A DNA stretch of 64,000 nt from Chlorogloeopsis sp. ULAP01 (GCF_030381805.1 NZ_JAUDRH010000009.1:260503-324502); one strand, 5' to 3'; counted from the first letter of the stretch, positions 44,118 through 52,840 are shown. Numbers and translations are program-made. Notes: a model not told the origin generated them from the sequence alone.

Positions 44118-44777
44118 ATGAGTGCAACAACCAAATTCAAAGATGTAGTCAAACTTATCCTACCAGAACGCATTGTTTGGCAAATACAAAGTCTTCTACA
44201 TGAGATAGCAACTCGAAGGTTGCGTGGATTAGATTTTCATTTGAATCACCCAGATCGAGTGATACTTGAGGATAACATCATTCCTTACTTTGTTGCTCGG
44301 AGTGAGTTCAATAAAATTCTTTTCGTGGGCTGTGACTGGTTCACTAAACCATACGAAAAATACTTTAAAAATAAAGAGTACTGGACAATAGAAATTGAAC
44401 CTAGTAAAGCTAAATATGGAGCAAAAAAACATCATATTATAGACGCGCTCCAAAATCTCACCCATCATTTTGAAAATAATTATTTTGATCTAATCTTCTA
44501 TAATGGGGTCTTTGGATTTGGTATCAATACAAAGGAAGATACAGAAGAATCTTTTTGGCAGTGTTTTCAATGTTTACGTACTAGTGGAGTTTTAGTCTTT
44601 GGTTGGAATGATAAGCCTGAATATAAACCTTTTTCTGTGATTGAAGAATGTGAGAATTTAAAAAGATTTCAACCATATATCTTTCCTCCTCTTGCAGCCG
44701 CAGAATATGCAGTTGAGGATGATCGCTTTAAATATAGACACAGATTTAACTTCTACATTAAACCTGTGACATCGTAG
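44118..44777 (+). CDS. Putative class I SAM-dependent methyltransferase
   Basis: A 219-residue protein. After an N-terminal helical part, KILFVGCDWFTKPYEKYF fits strand 1 and the SAM-binding loop, although the usual GxGxG is reduced. TIEIEPSKAKYGAKKH fits strand 2 with an acidic end. FDLIFYNGVFGFGINTKEDTEESF and LRTSGVLVFGWNDKPE fit strands 4 and 5. The fold call is by pattern; the substrate is unknown. The ATG at 44118 has GGAGGA seven bases upstream, better than ATGs at 44100 and 44103. Confidence 0.65.
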   Translation: MSATTKFKDVVKLILPERIVWQIQSLLHEIATRRLRGLDFHLNHPDRVILEDNIIPYFVARSEFNKILFVGCDWFTKPYEKYFKNKEYWTIEIEPSKAKYGAKKHHIIDALQNLTHHFENNYFDLIFYNGVFGFGINTKEDTEESFWQCFQCLRTSGVLVFGWNDKPEYKPFSVIEECENLKRFQPYIFPPLAAAEYAVEDDRFKYRHRFNFYIKPVTS

Positions 44778-44794
44778 AAATAAATAATGATTGT

Positions 44795-44824
44795 ACAAAA
44801 ACTCCCGACACTATGTGTCGGGAG
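44795..44824 (-). terminator. Intrinsic terminator of the hemerythrin gene
   Basis: On the minus strand a ten-base perfect stem (CTCCCGACAC / GTGTCGGGAG, three-base loop) is followed by TTTTTG. It sits about 145 bases past the stop of the minus-strand gene and 24 bases past the stop of the convergent plus-strand gene, so it may serve both. Confidence 0.75.
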
Positions 44825-44966
44825 CTATAAAAAACCCAGCAAGTGGCATTCAACACTAAAATCACATTCGGATATTAAAACTCAGTAGGTGAGGAAAAAG
44901 GCAAAATATTTTCACCTTTTACCTTTTTTGGCTGCGATTACTTTGCTATTAAAAAACAAAGCTGTA

Positions 44967-46019
44967 TTACTTAGATGCTGCACCCTGTTTACCTAGTTTC
45001 TCTTGAATTTTTTGTTTTGCAGCTTTGAATTGGGTAGCCAGTTGTTCGCTTTGCTCACTACTTAAGTTATTACGAATAGCAGCGAACATTGTGCTTTCTT
45101 CTTGACGAATATGATCGCCTACAGCATCCATTAGCTGTCTAACTTTATCTTTGAACTGAGATGAAGAAGGATTGATCGCCTTAATTTCATCTAACATCCG
45201 CTTCATTTCAGCTTGCTCGTCATACAACTCTTGAGTATCGCCTTCACCATAGAAAGGACGTACTCTTGGGTAGACAACTTCTTCTTCAGCTTCAGCATGA
45301 GCGCTTAGATCCTTGTAAATTTGACCGAAGTATTCTTGGATCTTTTGTGCGTCGTTGCTTGCCAACAGTTCGGTGAACAAGGTATTCACCTTATTGTGAT
45401 CCAGGCGGATAACATCCTGGATATTCATATCACTCTTATCAGATGTTTGGGTAACAGCACTACCGAACACACCGCTCAATGCTGCCATTGCATCTTGCAC
45501 GCGTCCCCAGATACCTTGATCTGCTTCTTGTCCAGTTAATTCACGGACACCCAAAACCTCTAAAATACCTTTGAGTTGCTCTTGGTGAGCGCGATTTTCA
45601 AAGTTTACAGTATTTAAAGGCCCAATAGCCATCATTACATCGGCACCAACTTTTTGAGCTGCCTTATGAATTGTTATGCCAGACATTACTTGTTGGTGCT
45701 TGAGCAGCTCATGCTGAAAGACTTTTTCATATGTGTTTAATTCAGAGCCTTGCATTAGCTGCTGCACTTTTTTAACCATTTCAGAAACGGTTTTGTCAGG
45801 CTCGGCTTGAATTCCGTACTGCACATTAACAGTTTCCAGAATGCCCATGTTCTTGTTGTCATCATCGAGCATTTTCTGGATGCGATCGCGAATTTCATTA
45901 TCGGAAACTTCTTTCAAAAATTGTTGCTCATTGGCAATCAACAATTTTTGAATTTCTTTCATATCTGCCAATTTTTTGGCAATAGCAGTACGTTTAGTAT
46001 CGTCTAAAGTTGTTACCAT
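44967..46019 (-). CDS. Hemerythrin domain protein with ferritin-like N-terminal helices
   Basis: A 350-residue, mostly helical soluble protein. Residues about 205-330 form a hemerythrin HHE domain: VIRLDHNKVN, HAEAEEEVVYP (HxxxE) and DHIRQEES (HxxxE). The position where a third histidine is often found reads DEQAEMKRM, so the di-iron site may be altered. Residues 1-190 look like a separate four-helix unit with ELLKHQQ and NFENRAHQEQL. It could bind iron, O2 or NO. AGAGGAGA precedes the ATG. Confidence 0.85.
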   Translation of the reverse strand: MVTTLDDTKRTAIAKKLADMKEIQKLLIANEQQFLKEVSDNEIRDRIQKMLDDDNKNMGILETVNVQYGIQAEPDKTVSEMVKKVQQLMQGSELNTYEKVFQHELLKHQQVMSGITIHKAAQKVGADVMMAIGPLNTVNFENRAHQEQLKGILEVLGVRELTGQEADQGIWGRVQDAMAALSGVFGSAVTQTSDKSDMNIQDVIRLDHNKVNTLFTELLASNDAQKIQEYFGQIYKDLSAHAEAEEEVVYPRVRPFYGEGDTQELYDEQAEMKRMLDEIKAINPSSSQFKDKVRQLMDAVGDHIRQEESTMFAAIRNNLSSEQSEQLATQFKAAKQKIQEKLGKQGAASK

Positions 46020-46294
46020 CTTGAGTTCTCCTCTAACAAACTGAAATTGTTTGTGTTTTAGACAATTTCAGAGTGACATATTGTTTCGGAACGCTCCATC
46101 TTTCTTTTGAGCGATAACCCTGAAACTAAGGATATAAAAATCTCAATTTTTAGGATAATTTTTACAAGCGAATCGCATTTATACTTTTAGGTAGAGAACT
46201 GCTAAAACGACACTCCATCGCCGGGTAGATAAATTTTTATTTTTGCTTTTCTAGATTGACTTCAGGATATTTAAAGAGAGGAGTTCCTATCGTA

Positions 46295-47035
46295 ATGTCA
46301 GAAAATCCTGGACTAGGAGAGCAGGCGCTAAATAAAGCCGCAGAAATAGGGTTATCTAGCCAATTAGATGAAGTAGAAAATTTAGATGTAAATATCAAAG
46401 CTGAACCTTTAAATTTAGTTCAGGGACAGATAGAGGCAGTCTCTATTGAGGGTGAAGGTTTAGTAATGCAGCAAGATTTGCGCATGGAAGAACTAGATAT
46501 GGATATTGATAGTGTTGCTATCAATCCTCTAGGGGCAGCCTTTGGCAAAATTGAACTAACTAAACCTACTCAAGGTAAGGCACGGGTAGTGTTAACCGAA
46601 GCAGATATAAACCGTGCTTTCAACTCCGAGTATGTTCATTCACAACTGCAAACTCAGAAAATTCATGTAAATGGCAAATTAACAACATTTGTTCCTCAAA
46701 ACGTAGAATTTCGCTTACCTGGAGAAGATAAAGTAGCATTGAACGCTACTTTACTTTTACAAGAAAACCAACAAATTGAAAAAGTCGCCTTTTCAGCAGT
46801 ACCCCGTGTTAATGAGAGCGGACAAACAGTGACTTTAGAAAATGTTGAATATGGTGAAAATCAGGAAACATCGCCAGAACTGACAAAAGCTTTAGTAGAT
46901 GTAACTAGCGAAATTTTGGATTTGAGAAACTTCGATTTAGAAGGCATGAGTCTACGAGTTAAAAATTTGGAGGTAGAAGTAGGCAAACTCATACTGCAAG
47001 CCGAAGCTTATGTTGAGCAAATTCCTTCGGCTTAA
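46295..47035 (+). CDS. DUF2993 (LmeA-like phospholipid-binding) protein
   Basis: A 246-residue protein of the DUF2993 type: QLDEVENLDVNIKAEPLNLVQGQIEAVSIEG near the start, LGAAFGKIELTKPTQGKARVVLTEADINRAFNS in the middle, and a C-terminal LDLRNFDLEGMSLRVKNLEVEVGKL. No signal peptide is apparent, unlike mycobacterial LmeA. The ATG at 46295 has AGAGAGGAG about 11 bases upstream; a longer TTG frame from 46256 is unlikely. The role is probably at a membrane lipid surface, by family. Confidence 0.82.
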   Translation: MSENPGLGEQALNKAAEIGLSSQLDEVENLDVNIKAEPLNLVQGQIEAVSIEGEGLVMQQDLRMEELDMDIDSVAINPLGAAFGKIELTKPTQGKARVVLTEADINRAFNSEYVHSQLQTQKIHVNGKLTTFVPQNVEFRLPGEDKVALNATLLLQENQQIEKVAFSAVPRVNESGQTVTLENVEYGENQETSPELTKALVDVTSEILDLRNFDLEGMSLRVKNLEVEVGKLILQAEAYVEQIPSA

Positions 47036-47143
47036 TTTATACAATCATTAAAATGTGCAAAGCTGCCTACTTTGGTGTAGTCATTTACACCAAATTACGG
47101 TGAAACTTTTTAAGTCTGTTATTACTCGGAGTATAAAGAACTT

Positions 47144-47686
47144 ATGGAAACTCAACAAAGAAATACAACCCCTTATCCTAATATTCCTGCTTTTTTAGAA
47201 AGTGACGATAGAGAATTTCGTGATACTGGTGTACCTAGTACTGTTGCGATCGCGGGGCATCCTATTCACCCTATTCTCGTTCAATTCCCAATTGCATTTC
47301 TTGTTGGAGCGCTCTTAAGTGATGTCGCTTTCTGGCTAACTGATGACACTTTCTGGGCAAGAGCCTCTTACTGGCTCATCCTTGGCGGCTTGGTAGGCGG
47401 AATCGCAGCAGCCCTAACTGGTATTCTCGACTTTTTGAGAATAGGGCGAGTTCGCAAACGCACAGCTGGCTGGGCGCACTTAATATTGAATGTAAGTGCT
47501 TTGGTACTGACAATAATCAACCTAGTATTGCGCTGGAATAATCCAGTTATGCCCATATTGCCTTGGGGACTTGTACTCTCAGTGATTGTCGCTTCGCTTC
47601 TGGGCGTTTCTGGCTGGTATGGTGGCGAATTAGTTTATAGGCATAAAATTTCTGTTATTGGCAATGGTAGCCCAGAAAGTCCTTAG
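47144..47686 (+). CDS. DUF2231 membrane protein
   Basis: A 180-residue protein with a polar N-terminus (about 1-40) followed by four hydrophobic segments. The DUF2231 opening GHPIHPILVQFPIAFLVGAL is at about 38-57, with the twin prolines and histidines of that family. Then come GLVGGIAAALTGILDFLRI and HLILNVSALVLTIINLVLRW. Histidines in the first segment may bind haem or metal, by family analogy. It is 108 bp downstream of the DUF2993 gene. Confidence 0.88.
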   Translation: METQQRNTTPYPNIPAFLESDDREFRDTGVPSTVAIAGHPIHPILVQFPIAFLVGALLSDVAFWLTDDTFWARASYWLILGGLVGGIAAALTGILDFLRIGRVRKRTAGWAHLILNVSALVLTIINLVLRWNNPVMPILPWGLVLSVIVASLLGVSGWYGGELVYRHKISVIGNGSPESP

Positions 47687-47875
47687 ATTGACATATTCTC
47701 AAGTAGGAGAATAGGTGACGGGGAACAGGAGAAGAATTTTCTCTTACTCTCCCACTCTCCCCTCTTGTAGTTTAGGTACTTCATATGCCATCTTGTACCT
47801 ACTACCCAATCCCTTCCGTATGACTTTACGGTGTTAGAGAAAACACAAAACACTTACAGCAGATTTCAACTTCGT

Positions 47876-47942
47876 GAGGTACAGAAATACCCCTCCCTAA
47901 CCCTCCCCTTGGCAAGGGGAGGGTTAGGGAGGGGTGTACCTC
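47876..47942. repeat. Long near-perfect palindrome
   Basis: A 22-base arm (47889-47910, ACCCCTCCCTAACCCTCCCC then TT) pairs perfectly with 47914-47935 around a three-base loop. Outside a six-base bulge the pairing continues as GAGGTAC (47876-47882) with GTACCTC (47936-47942). The C-rich arm resembles the core of the element at 37.7 kb. It lies right at the broken 5' end of the DUF2809-like pseudogene. Confidence 0.85.
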
Positions 47943-47960
47943 ATGTACTTACAAAACACT

Positions 47961-48310
47961 TATATTCTCCTCTCCTTGCTCATCGTTGTTGCGATGGGCT
48001 TTTTCTTTAAGTGCTACAAATACCCAGCCCATCAGTGGTTTAATGACTACGGGTGCTGTATTTTATGAAATATTTTGGTGTTTATTTGCCTTCTGCTTCT
48101 TCCGCAACCCAAAAGGTTTTTTATCATTACCTGCTTACTAAAATTATTGCTGTTGTGGCATCCACCCTTATTGGAGCAGTTTCGCGCTACGTTAATAGGT
48201 AAATAATTGCTTGGTGGAATTTCTCGGATTATGTGTTGGGTTGCTTGTTAGGTTGGTTGTGGCTGCGCCGATTACAACGAAAAAATTATGCAAAAAAAGG
48301 TCAAAGTTAA
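47961..48310 (+). pseudogene. DUF2809-like membrane protein, frameshifted and truncated
   Basis: Pieces of one protein lie in successive frames: YILLSLLIVVAMGFFFKCYK...HQWFNDYG (stop at 48066), then GAVFYEIFWCLFAFCFF, then LLKLLLLWHPPLLEQFRATL, then WWNFSDYVLGCLLGWLWLRR. The order and motifs (AxxWxND, YEIFWC, LWHPPxLE, LGWLW) fit small DUF2809 membrane proteins of about 130 residues. At least three frameshifts are needed, and the usual start is missing. The last frame runs through the start of the DUF167 gene. Confidence 0.7.
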
Positions 48311-48509
48311 GCCAAATTCCAAAATTCAAAAAATAGAGGAAGAAGCGGACGGGAGCTTAACTGTACATTTAAAATCTCCCCCAGTAGATGGTAAGGCTAA
48401 TCAAGAGTTAATTCAAGTGTTAGCAGAGAAATTTAATGTGCCAAAAAATAGCATTAGAATTAAATCTGGTTTTAATTCCAGGCAAAAGTTAATTGAAATT
48501 AATAAATAA
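48288..48509 (+). CDS. DUF167 (YggU-type) protein
   Basis: A 73-residue protein: MQKKVKVKPNSKIQKIEEEA, then VHLKSPPVDGKANQELIQVL and KNSIRIKSGFNSRQKLIEI. The SPPVDGKAN motif is diagnostic of DUF167/YggU. Function unknown. The start overlaps the decayed end of the DUF2809-like pseudogene, and the ATG has no strong ribosome binding site. Confidence 0.9.
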   Translation: MQKKVKVKPNSKIQKIEEEADGSLTVHLKSPPVDGKANQELIQVLAEKFNVPKNSIRIKSGFNSRQKLIEINK

Positions 48510-48649
48510 AGATATTAATCTTAAAAACACTCATTAACCAAAATATCTGAGGGTTAATAGCTGTTTAATTATTAGTTATTAGCAGTCATCAGCAAATTTT
48601 CAAGCACAATCTAGATTAGAGATTAATTAATATCTCCTACTTAAAGAAA

Positions 48650-48700
48650 AACTCGTCACCTAAATTATACAAGGAAACGAGTTATTGGTTTTTATTTTTG
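48650..48700 (+). terminator. Weak hairpin between convergent genes
   Basis: AACTCGT (48650-48656) and ACGAGTT (48677-48683) form a seven-base stem followed by ATTGGTTTTTATTTTT. It lies between the convergent DUF167 and GST genes. The loop is long (20 bases). Confidence 0.4.
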
Positions 48701-49327
48701 TTAAATACAATACTTAGATTCTTCAGTAATACTAATATATCCCGGCTGTGCTTTCACCCTTTCAATCCAAGCTTGAATGGCAGGGAATTGTGTCAAATCA
48801 AACCCACCTTCATCGGCTACATGAGTATATGCAAACAAAGCAATGTCTGCGATCGTATAACGCTCTCCAACAAAAAAATTATGAGTCTGCAAATAACTTT
48901 CCATCAAGTTAAGTGCTGCATAACCAGGTTTACTTTTTTGCTCTATAGCTTCTTTATATTTTTCACCTTTGCCTAGTATACTCATCCAAAATCTAGATGT
49001 AGCAATAAAAGGTTCATGACTGTTCTGTTCAAAAAATAACCACTGTAGCACTTGCGCTCGTAACAAACGGTCATAAGGTAAAAATTCTGTCCCTTCACTG
49101 AGATAAATTAAGATGGCATTTGATTCTGCCAAGTATTTACCTGGTTCAATTTCTAGCAACGGAATTTTCCCAGCTGGATTTTTGCTTAAAAATTCAGGCG
49201 TTCTAGACTCTCCTTTCAATATATTGACCTCTACCCTCTCAAATGGCATACCAATTTGCGATAATAAAAGACGTATCTTGTAGCCGTTACCCGAAGGTAA
49301 AAAATCGTACAAACGCAGCGTTTCCAT
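48701..49327 (-). CDS. Glutathione S-transferase family protein
   Basis: A 208-residue two-domain GST. The N-terminal thioredoxin fold has LRLYDFLPSGNGYKIRLLLS (the Ser is a candidate thiolate-stabilising residue), NPAGKIPLLEI with the cis-Pro, and LAESNAILIYL. The C-terminal helical domain has VGERYTIADIALFAYTHVA with the N-capping box Asp. The substrate is unknown. The ATG at 49327 begins METLRLY, where GSTs normally start; the frame open to 49381 is not needed. Confidence 0.9.
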   Translation of the reverse strand: METLRLYDFLPSGNGYKIRLLLSQIGMPFERVEVNILKGESRTPEFLSKNPAGKIPLLEIEPGKYLAESNAILIYLSEGTEFLPYDRLLRAQVLQWLFFEQNSHEPFIATSRFWMSILGKGEKYKEAIEQKSKPGYAALNLMESYLQTHNFFVGERYTIADIALFAYTHVADEGGFDLTQFPAIQAWIERVKAQPGYISITEESKYCI

Positions 49328-49530
49328 GCCTATTAATTTTGAGATTAAGGTTGCAATTAAACATAATGAATTAACATACAATATATTTACAAAAAAACAA
49401 ATAAAGAGAATAAAAATTTTAGAAATGCTGTTTTTGACTACACTAATAAAATCTCTAAAAAGTAAATTGATGAAAGTATTATTTTTAGCATTGACAAGTT
49501 TAATTTTGCAATTGGTAGAGTATCAAAATA

Positions 49531-50232
49531 ATGTGTGGAAGATTTACTTTAAGCGTTATTCCAGAGGTTTTAGCTCAAGCTTTCCATCTTGAACAAGTTC
49601 CAGATATAGAGCCGCAATATAACATTGCACCTACGCAAATGGTGGGGACAGTTTTATATAACTCCCAAAACCACAAGCGTGAATTTCAGCAGTTGCGGTG
49701 GGGATTAATTCCTTCATGGGCAAAAGACTCAAGTATGGGAGCTAAACTAATTAACGCTAGAGCGGAAACCGTAGCAGAAAAACCTGCTTTTCGCTCTGCT
49801 TTCAAGCGCAGACGATGTCTAGTAGTGGCAGATGGTTTTTACGAATGGCAAAAGCAAGATGGCAAAAAACAGCCTTATTATTTTCGCCTTCAGAATGGGC
49901 AACCCTTTGGTTTTGCTGGGTTGTGGGAAGAGTGGGAATCTCCCCAAAAGCAACAGATTAAATCCTGTACAATTTTGACAACCCAAGCCAACGATTTACT
50001 GCAACCACTCCACGATCGCATGCCAGTCATTCTTACCGAGCAGGATTACCAGATGTGGCTAAATTGCCAAATGCAAGAACCAGAAGTATTACAGCAGCTA
50101 TTACAGCCCTATAAATCCGAGGAAATGATTGGCTACCCAGTTAGCACCTTGGTTAACAATCCCAAGCACAATAGCTCAGAATGTATCATTGGGCTTAACA
50201 CGGAGAATGCTCCTGTAAATCAGTTAAATTAG
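49531..50232 (+). CDS. SRAP/YedK (HMCES) abasic-site processing protein
   Basis: A 233-residue SOS response-associated peptidase family member. It begins MCGRFTLS, so Cys2 becomes N-terminal after Met removal and can crosslink to abasic sites in single-stranded DNA. The conserved NARAETVAEKPAFR, RRCLVVADGFYEWQ (catalytic Glu) and LHDRMPVIL (His) are all present. It protects single-stranded abasic DNA. An upstream open frame through AT-rich DNA is not coding. Confidence 0.95.
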   Translation: MCGRFTLSVIPEVLAQAFHLEQVPDIEPQYNIAPTQMVGTVLYNSQNHKREFQQLRWGLIPSWAKDSSMGAKLINARAETVAEKPAFRSAFKRRRCLVVADGFYEWQKQDGKKQPYYFRLQNGQPFGFAGLWEEWESPQKQQIKSCTILTTQANDLLQPLHDRMPVILTEQDYQMWLNCQMQEPEVLQQLLQPYKSEEMIGYPVSTLVNNPKHNSSECIIGLNTENAPVNQLN

Positions 50233-50303
50233 CTATTGAGTCATAAAGCCACAAATCCAACAGCACTTTTAGCCATTAGCTGCACATCTATAGAGAGGCA
50301 CCT

Positions 50304-50825
50304 ATGCCAAGAACTCAGAAAAACGATAACTTTATCGATAAATCTTTTACCGTCATGGCGGATCTAATCTTGAAGCTCCTGCCAGCGAATCAAAAAGCGA
50401 AAGAAGCCTTTGCTTATTACCGAGATGGGATGTCAGCGCAGTCAGAAGGTGAATACGCTGAAGCCCTAGACAATTACAAAGAAGCTTTAAAACTAGAGGA
50501 AGATTCTCAAGATCGGAGTTTTATTCTTTACAATATGGGTCTAATTCATGCTAGTAACGGCGAGCATGAACAGGCTTTAGAGCTATATCATCAAGCACTT
50601 GAATGTAATCCTCGTTTACCTCAAGCTTTGAACAACATCGCTGTGATCTACCATTACATGGGAGAAAAAGCTAGGGAAGCGGGAGACGAAGACGGAGGCG
50701 AAGCTTTGTTTGATAAAGCTGCCGATTATTGGATTAGAGCAATTCGTATGGCTCCCAATAACTACATCGAAGCCCAAAACTGGCTGAAAACTACAGGGCG
50801 GATGCAAATAGACGTATTCTTTTAG
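50304..50825 (+). CDS. ycf3: Photosystem I assembly protein Ycf3
   Basis: A 173-residue TPR protein starting MPRTQKNDNFIDKSFTVMAD. Three tetratricopeptide repeats are visible: AFAYYRDGMSAQSEGEYAEA, FILYNMGLIHASNGEHEQAL and PQALNNIAVIYHYMGEKA. Ycf3 is a chaperone for photosystem I assembly at the thylakoid. Length and sequence are as in other cyanobacteria and plastids. GAGAGGCA precedes the ATG. Confidence 0.96.
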   Translation: MPRTQKNDNFIDKSFTVMADLILKLLPANQKAKEAFAYYRDGMSAQSEGEYAEALDNYKEALKLEEDSQDRSFILYNMGLIHASNGEHEQALELYHQALECNPRLPQALNNIAVIYHYMGEKAREAGDEDGGEALFDKAADYWIRAIRMAPNNYIEAQNWLKTTGRMQIDVFF

Positions 50826-50834
50826 TCATTAGCA

Positions 50835-50898
50835 GGGGCGGGTTTATAAAGATAAATTGTCAGTTTCAATCGTTCATATAATCAAAAAAACCCGCCCG
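50835..50898. repeat. About 60-bp hairpin element, copy D
   Basis: Starts GGGGCGGGTTTATAAAGATA and ends AAAAAAACCCGCCC; the middle TTCATATAATCAA matches the inverted copy at 37588-37646. It lies between ycf3 and gatC. Confidence 0.8.
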
Positions 50899-50899
50899 T

Positions 50900-50983
50900 A
50901 CATTAGTCATTAGTCATTTGCTTCTTTACTAGTGGCTATTAACCATTAGCCATTAGCCATTAACTATTAGCCATTAATAAACC
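50900..50983. repeat. CATTAGC/CATTAAC heptamer tandem repeats before gatC
   Basis: Seven-base units (TTAGCCA, TTAACCA variants) repeat right up to the gatC start and again after its stop at about 51275-51345. Confidence 0.8.
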
Positions 50984-51274
50984 ATGATTGACCGTGAACA
51001 AGTTCGTAAAGTAGCTCATTTGGCTCGTTTAGAATTGACACCAGAAGAAGAAGAAAAATTCACTACTCAATTGGGAAGTATTCTCGATTACTTCGAGCAG
51101 TTGAGCGAACTAGATGTTAGCAATGTGCCACCTACAACACGGGCAATCGATGTCAGTAACGTGACACGCCCTGATAATTTGCAACCTTACCCCGATCGCG
51201 AAGCTATTCTCCAAAGTTCACCACAACAAGAAGGCGAATTTTTCAAAGTGCCAAAAATCCTCAACGAGGAATAG
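50984..51274 (+). CDS. gatC: Glutamyl-tRNA(Gln)/aspartyl-tRNA(Asn) amidotransferase subunit C
   Basis: A 96-residue GatC: MIDREQVRKVAHLARLELTP, then FTTQLGSILDYFEQLSELD, VPPTTRA and NVTRPDNL. It stabilises GatA in the amidotransferase that makes Gln-tRNA(Gln). It is not next to gatA or gatB here, as usual in cyanobacteria. Heptamer repeats flank it on both sides. No strong Shine-Dalgarno is seen. Confidence 0.95.
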   Translation: MIDREQVRKVAHLARLELTPEEEEKFTTQLGSILDYFEQLSELDVSNVPPTTRAIDVSNVTRPDNLQPYPDREAILQSSPQQEGEFFKVPKILNEE

Positions 51275-51345
51275 TTAGTGGTTAATATTTTTCATTGTCA
51301 TTAACCATTAGCCATTAACCATTAGCCATTAACCATTATCAAAGG
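51275..51345. repeat. CATTAGC/CATTAAC heptamer tandem repeats after gatC
   Basis: Alternating CCATTAGCCATTAACCATTA units fill the gap up to the ribosome binding site (AAAGGAAG) of the next gene. Confidence 0.8.
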
Positions 51346-51354
51346 AAGCTCATT

Positions 51355-52326
51355 ATGGGTTTGGGAATTCTCAAGGATGGTAAGTGGATATCCGAACGAG
51401 AGCAAGAAGATTCAGAAGGTAAATTTATCCGTCCTTCAACCACTTTCCGTAACAAGATTACAGCCGATGGTTCAAGTGGGTTTAAAGCTGAACCGGGGCG
51501 CTATCACTTGTACATTTCTTGGGCTTGCCCTTGGGCGTGTCGTACTGCGATTTTACGTCAGTTAAAAGGACTGCAAGATGCGATCGCTTTATCAGTAGTT
51601 GCACCAGAAATTCACGATAATGGTTGGGAATTCTCAGATGAACCAGGAGCCATTCCCGATACAGTAAATGGAGCAAACTATCTCTGGCAAATTTATTTGC
51701 AAGCCGATCCGAACTACAGTGGACGAGTTACTGTCCCAGTTTTATGGGATACACAAAAGCATACAATTGTCAATAACGAATCCCGCGAAATTATGCGGAT
51801 GTTCGATACTGAATTCAATGACATTGCCACCCATGATGTTAATTTTTACCCAGAAAAATTGCAAAAAGTTATTGATGAGACAATAGATGCCATTTATCAA
51901 CCGATTAATAATGGTGTGTATCGGGCAGGCTTTGCAACTAAGCAATCGGCATATGATCAAGCAGTAACAGAGTTATTTGCTGCTTTGGATGATTGGGAAA
52001 AAGTATTGTCAGAGCAACGCTATTTGTGTGGCAATCAAATTACTGAAGCAGATTGGTGTATGTTTACTACTCTATTCCGCTTCGATAGTGTTTATTATGT
52101 ACACTTCAAATGTAACTTACGCCGTATAGTAGACTACCCCAACTTGTGGAATTATCTCAAAGACTTGTACCAGCAACCAGGAGTCAAGGAAACTTGCAAC
52201 CTTGACCACATTAAGAGACATTATTACCGTAGCCATCCTAAAGTTAACCCTACTCGCATTGTTCCGAAAGGGCCATTGATTGATTTTGATGCTCCACACA
52301 ATCGCGATCAAGTTTTTGCACAGTAA
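51355..52326 (+). CDS. Glutathionyl-hydroquinone reductase (Xi-class GST, YqjG/ECM4-like)
   Basis: A 323-residue protein. The catalytic Cys58 lies in the Xi-class motif SWACPWACRT. It has the class-typical FRNKITADGS...PGRYHLYISW lead, the cis-Pro segment VTVPVLWD, NNESREIMRMF, and a helical domain with ITEADWCMFTTLFRFD. The late HYYRSHPKVNPTRIVPKGP is also class-typical. It reduces glutathionyl-hydroquinones. AAAGGAAG precedes the ATG. Confidence 0.95.
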   Translation: MGLGILKDGKWISEREQEDSEGKFIRPSTTFRNKITADGSSGFKAEPGRYHLYISWACPWACRTAILRQLKGLQDAIALSVVAPEIHDNGWEFSDEPGAIPDTVNGANYLWQIYLQADPNYSGRVTVPVLWDTQKHTIVNNESREIMRMFDTEFNDIATHDVNFYPEKLQKVIDETIDAIYQPINNGVYRAGFATKQSAYDQAVTELFAALDDWEKVLSEQRYLCGNQITEADWCMFTTLFRFDSVYYVHFKCNLRRIVDYPNLWNYLKDLYQQPGVKETCNLDHIKRHYYRSHPKVNPTRIVPKGPLIDFDAPHNRDQVFAQ

Positions 52327-52713
52327 ATGATACACCTATGATACTTATATAAGTTCGTAGTAGGGACTTTAGTCCTACTCAGAAAATAAGGCAGACGGCA
52401 GAAGGAACCCTAATTTTCATGGGTGATGCTGTACTGCAAGTTCATAAGCCACTAAACTCCAACAGAAGAGAACTAAAGCGCTCACTACATACCTTAATGA
52501 GTGCGTGATTTAAGAGTGTAGCCCTGCAAGTAAATTTTTAACAATACTTCAGCAGTTATGCCCAGACTATGCCATAATCGCTACATTACTACAACTTGCA
52601 CTTCACCCCTAAACAGCCTGGACGTTAAGTAGCCTACGGGTAGACACGTAGTGGATAAACGCAAGTAGCCACCCACTCTTCCTTGAAGCCGCTCCGCTTC
52701 TAGCGGGCGTCTA
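52327..52713. repeat. Gap with GC-rich repeat pieces, no gene seen
   Basis: Starts with an AGTAGGGACTTTAGTCCTACT hairpin (about 52360-52380), which may terminate the GST gene. After unique DNA it carries CCTACGGGTAGACACGTAGT and AAGCCGCTCCGCTTCTAGCG pieces related to 21600-21715. Confidence 0.55.
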
Positions 52714-52840
52714 CCAGGCTTATAGTTCAAGTCAGTTTTAACTGACTGAAAATCTTATCTAGTCTGAATTAATCAGACTTTAGCTTTTAGCCTTTGAAAT
52801 TTATTTCTTGGCGAGCAAGAGCGTAGATGCAAGATATGAG
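52714..52840. repeat. Dispersed element of about 127 bp, copy 2
   Basis: The second copy of the element at 19499-19624, in the same orientation and also upstream of a plus-strand gene. The arms of both internal hairpins are kept. Confidence 0.85.

Noticed and set aside
44806..44824. Terminator for the plus-strand methyltransferase-like gene
   Set aside because: The stem is good but no T-tract follows on the plus strand; the T-tract is on the minus-strand side, so it is assigned to the hemerythrin gene.
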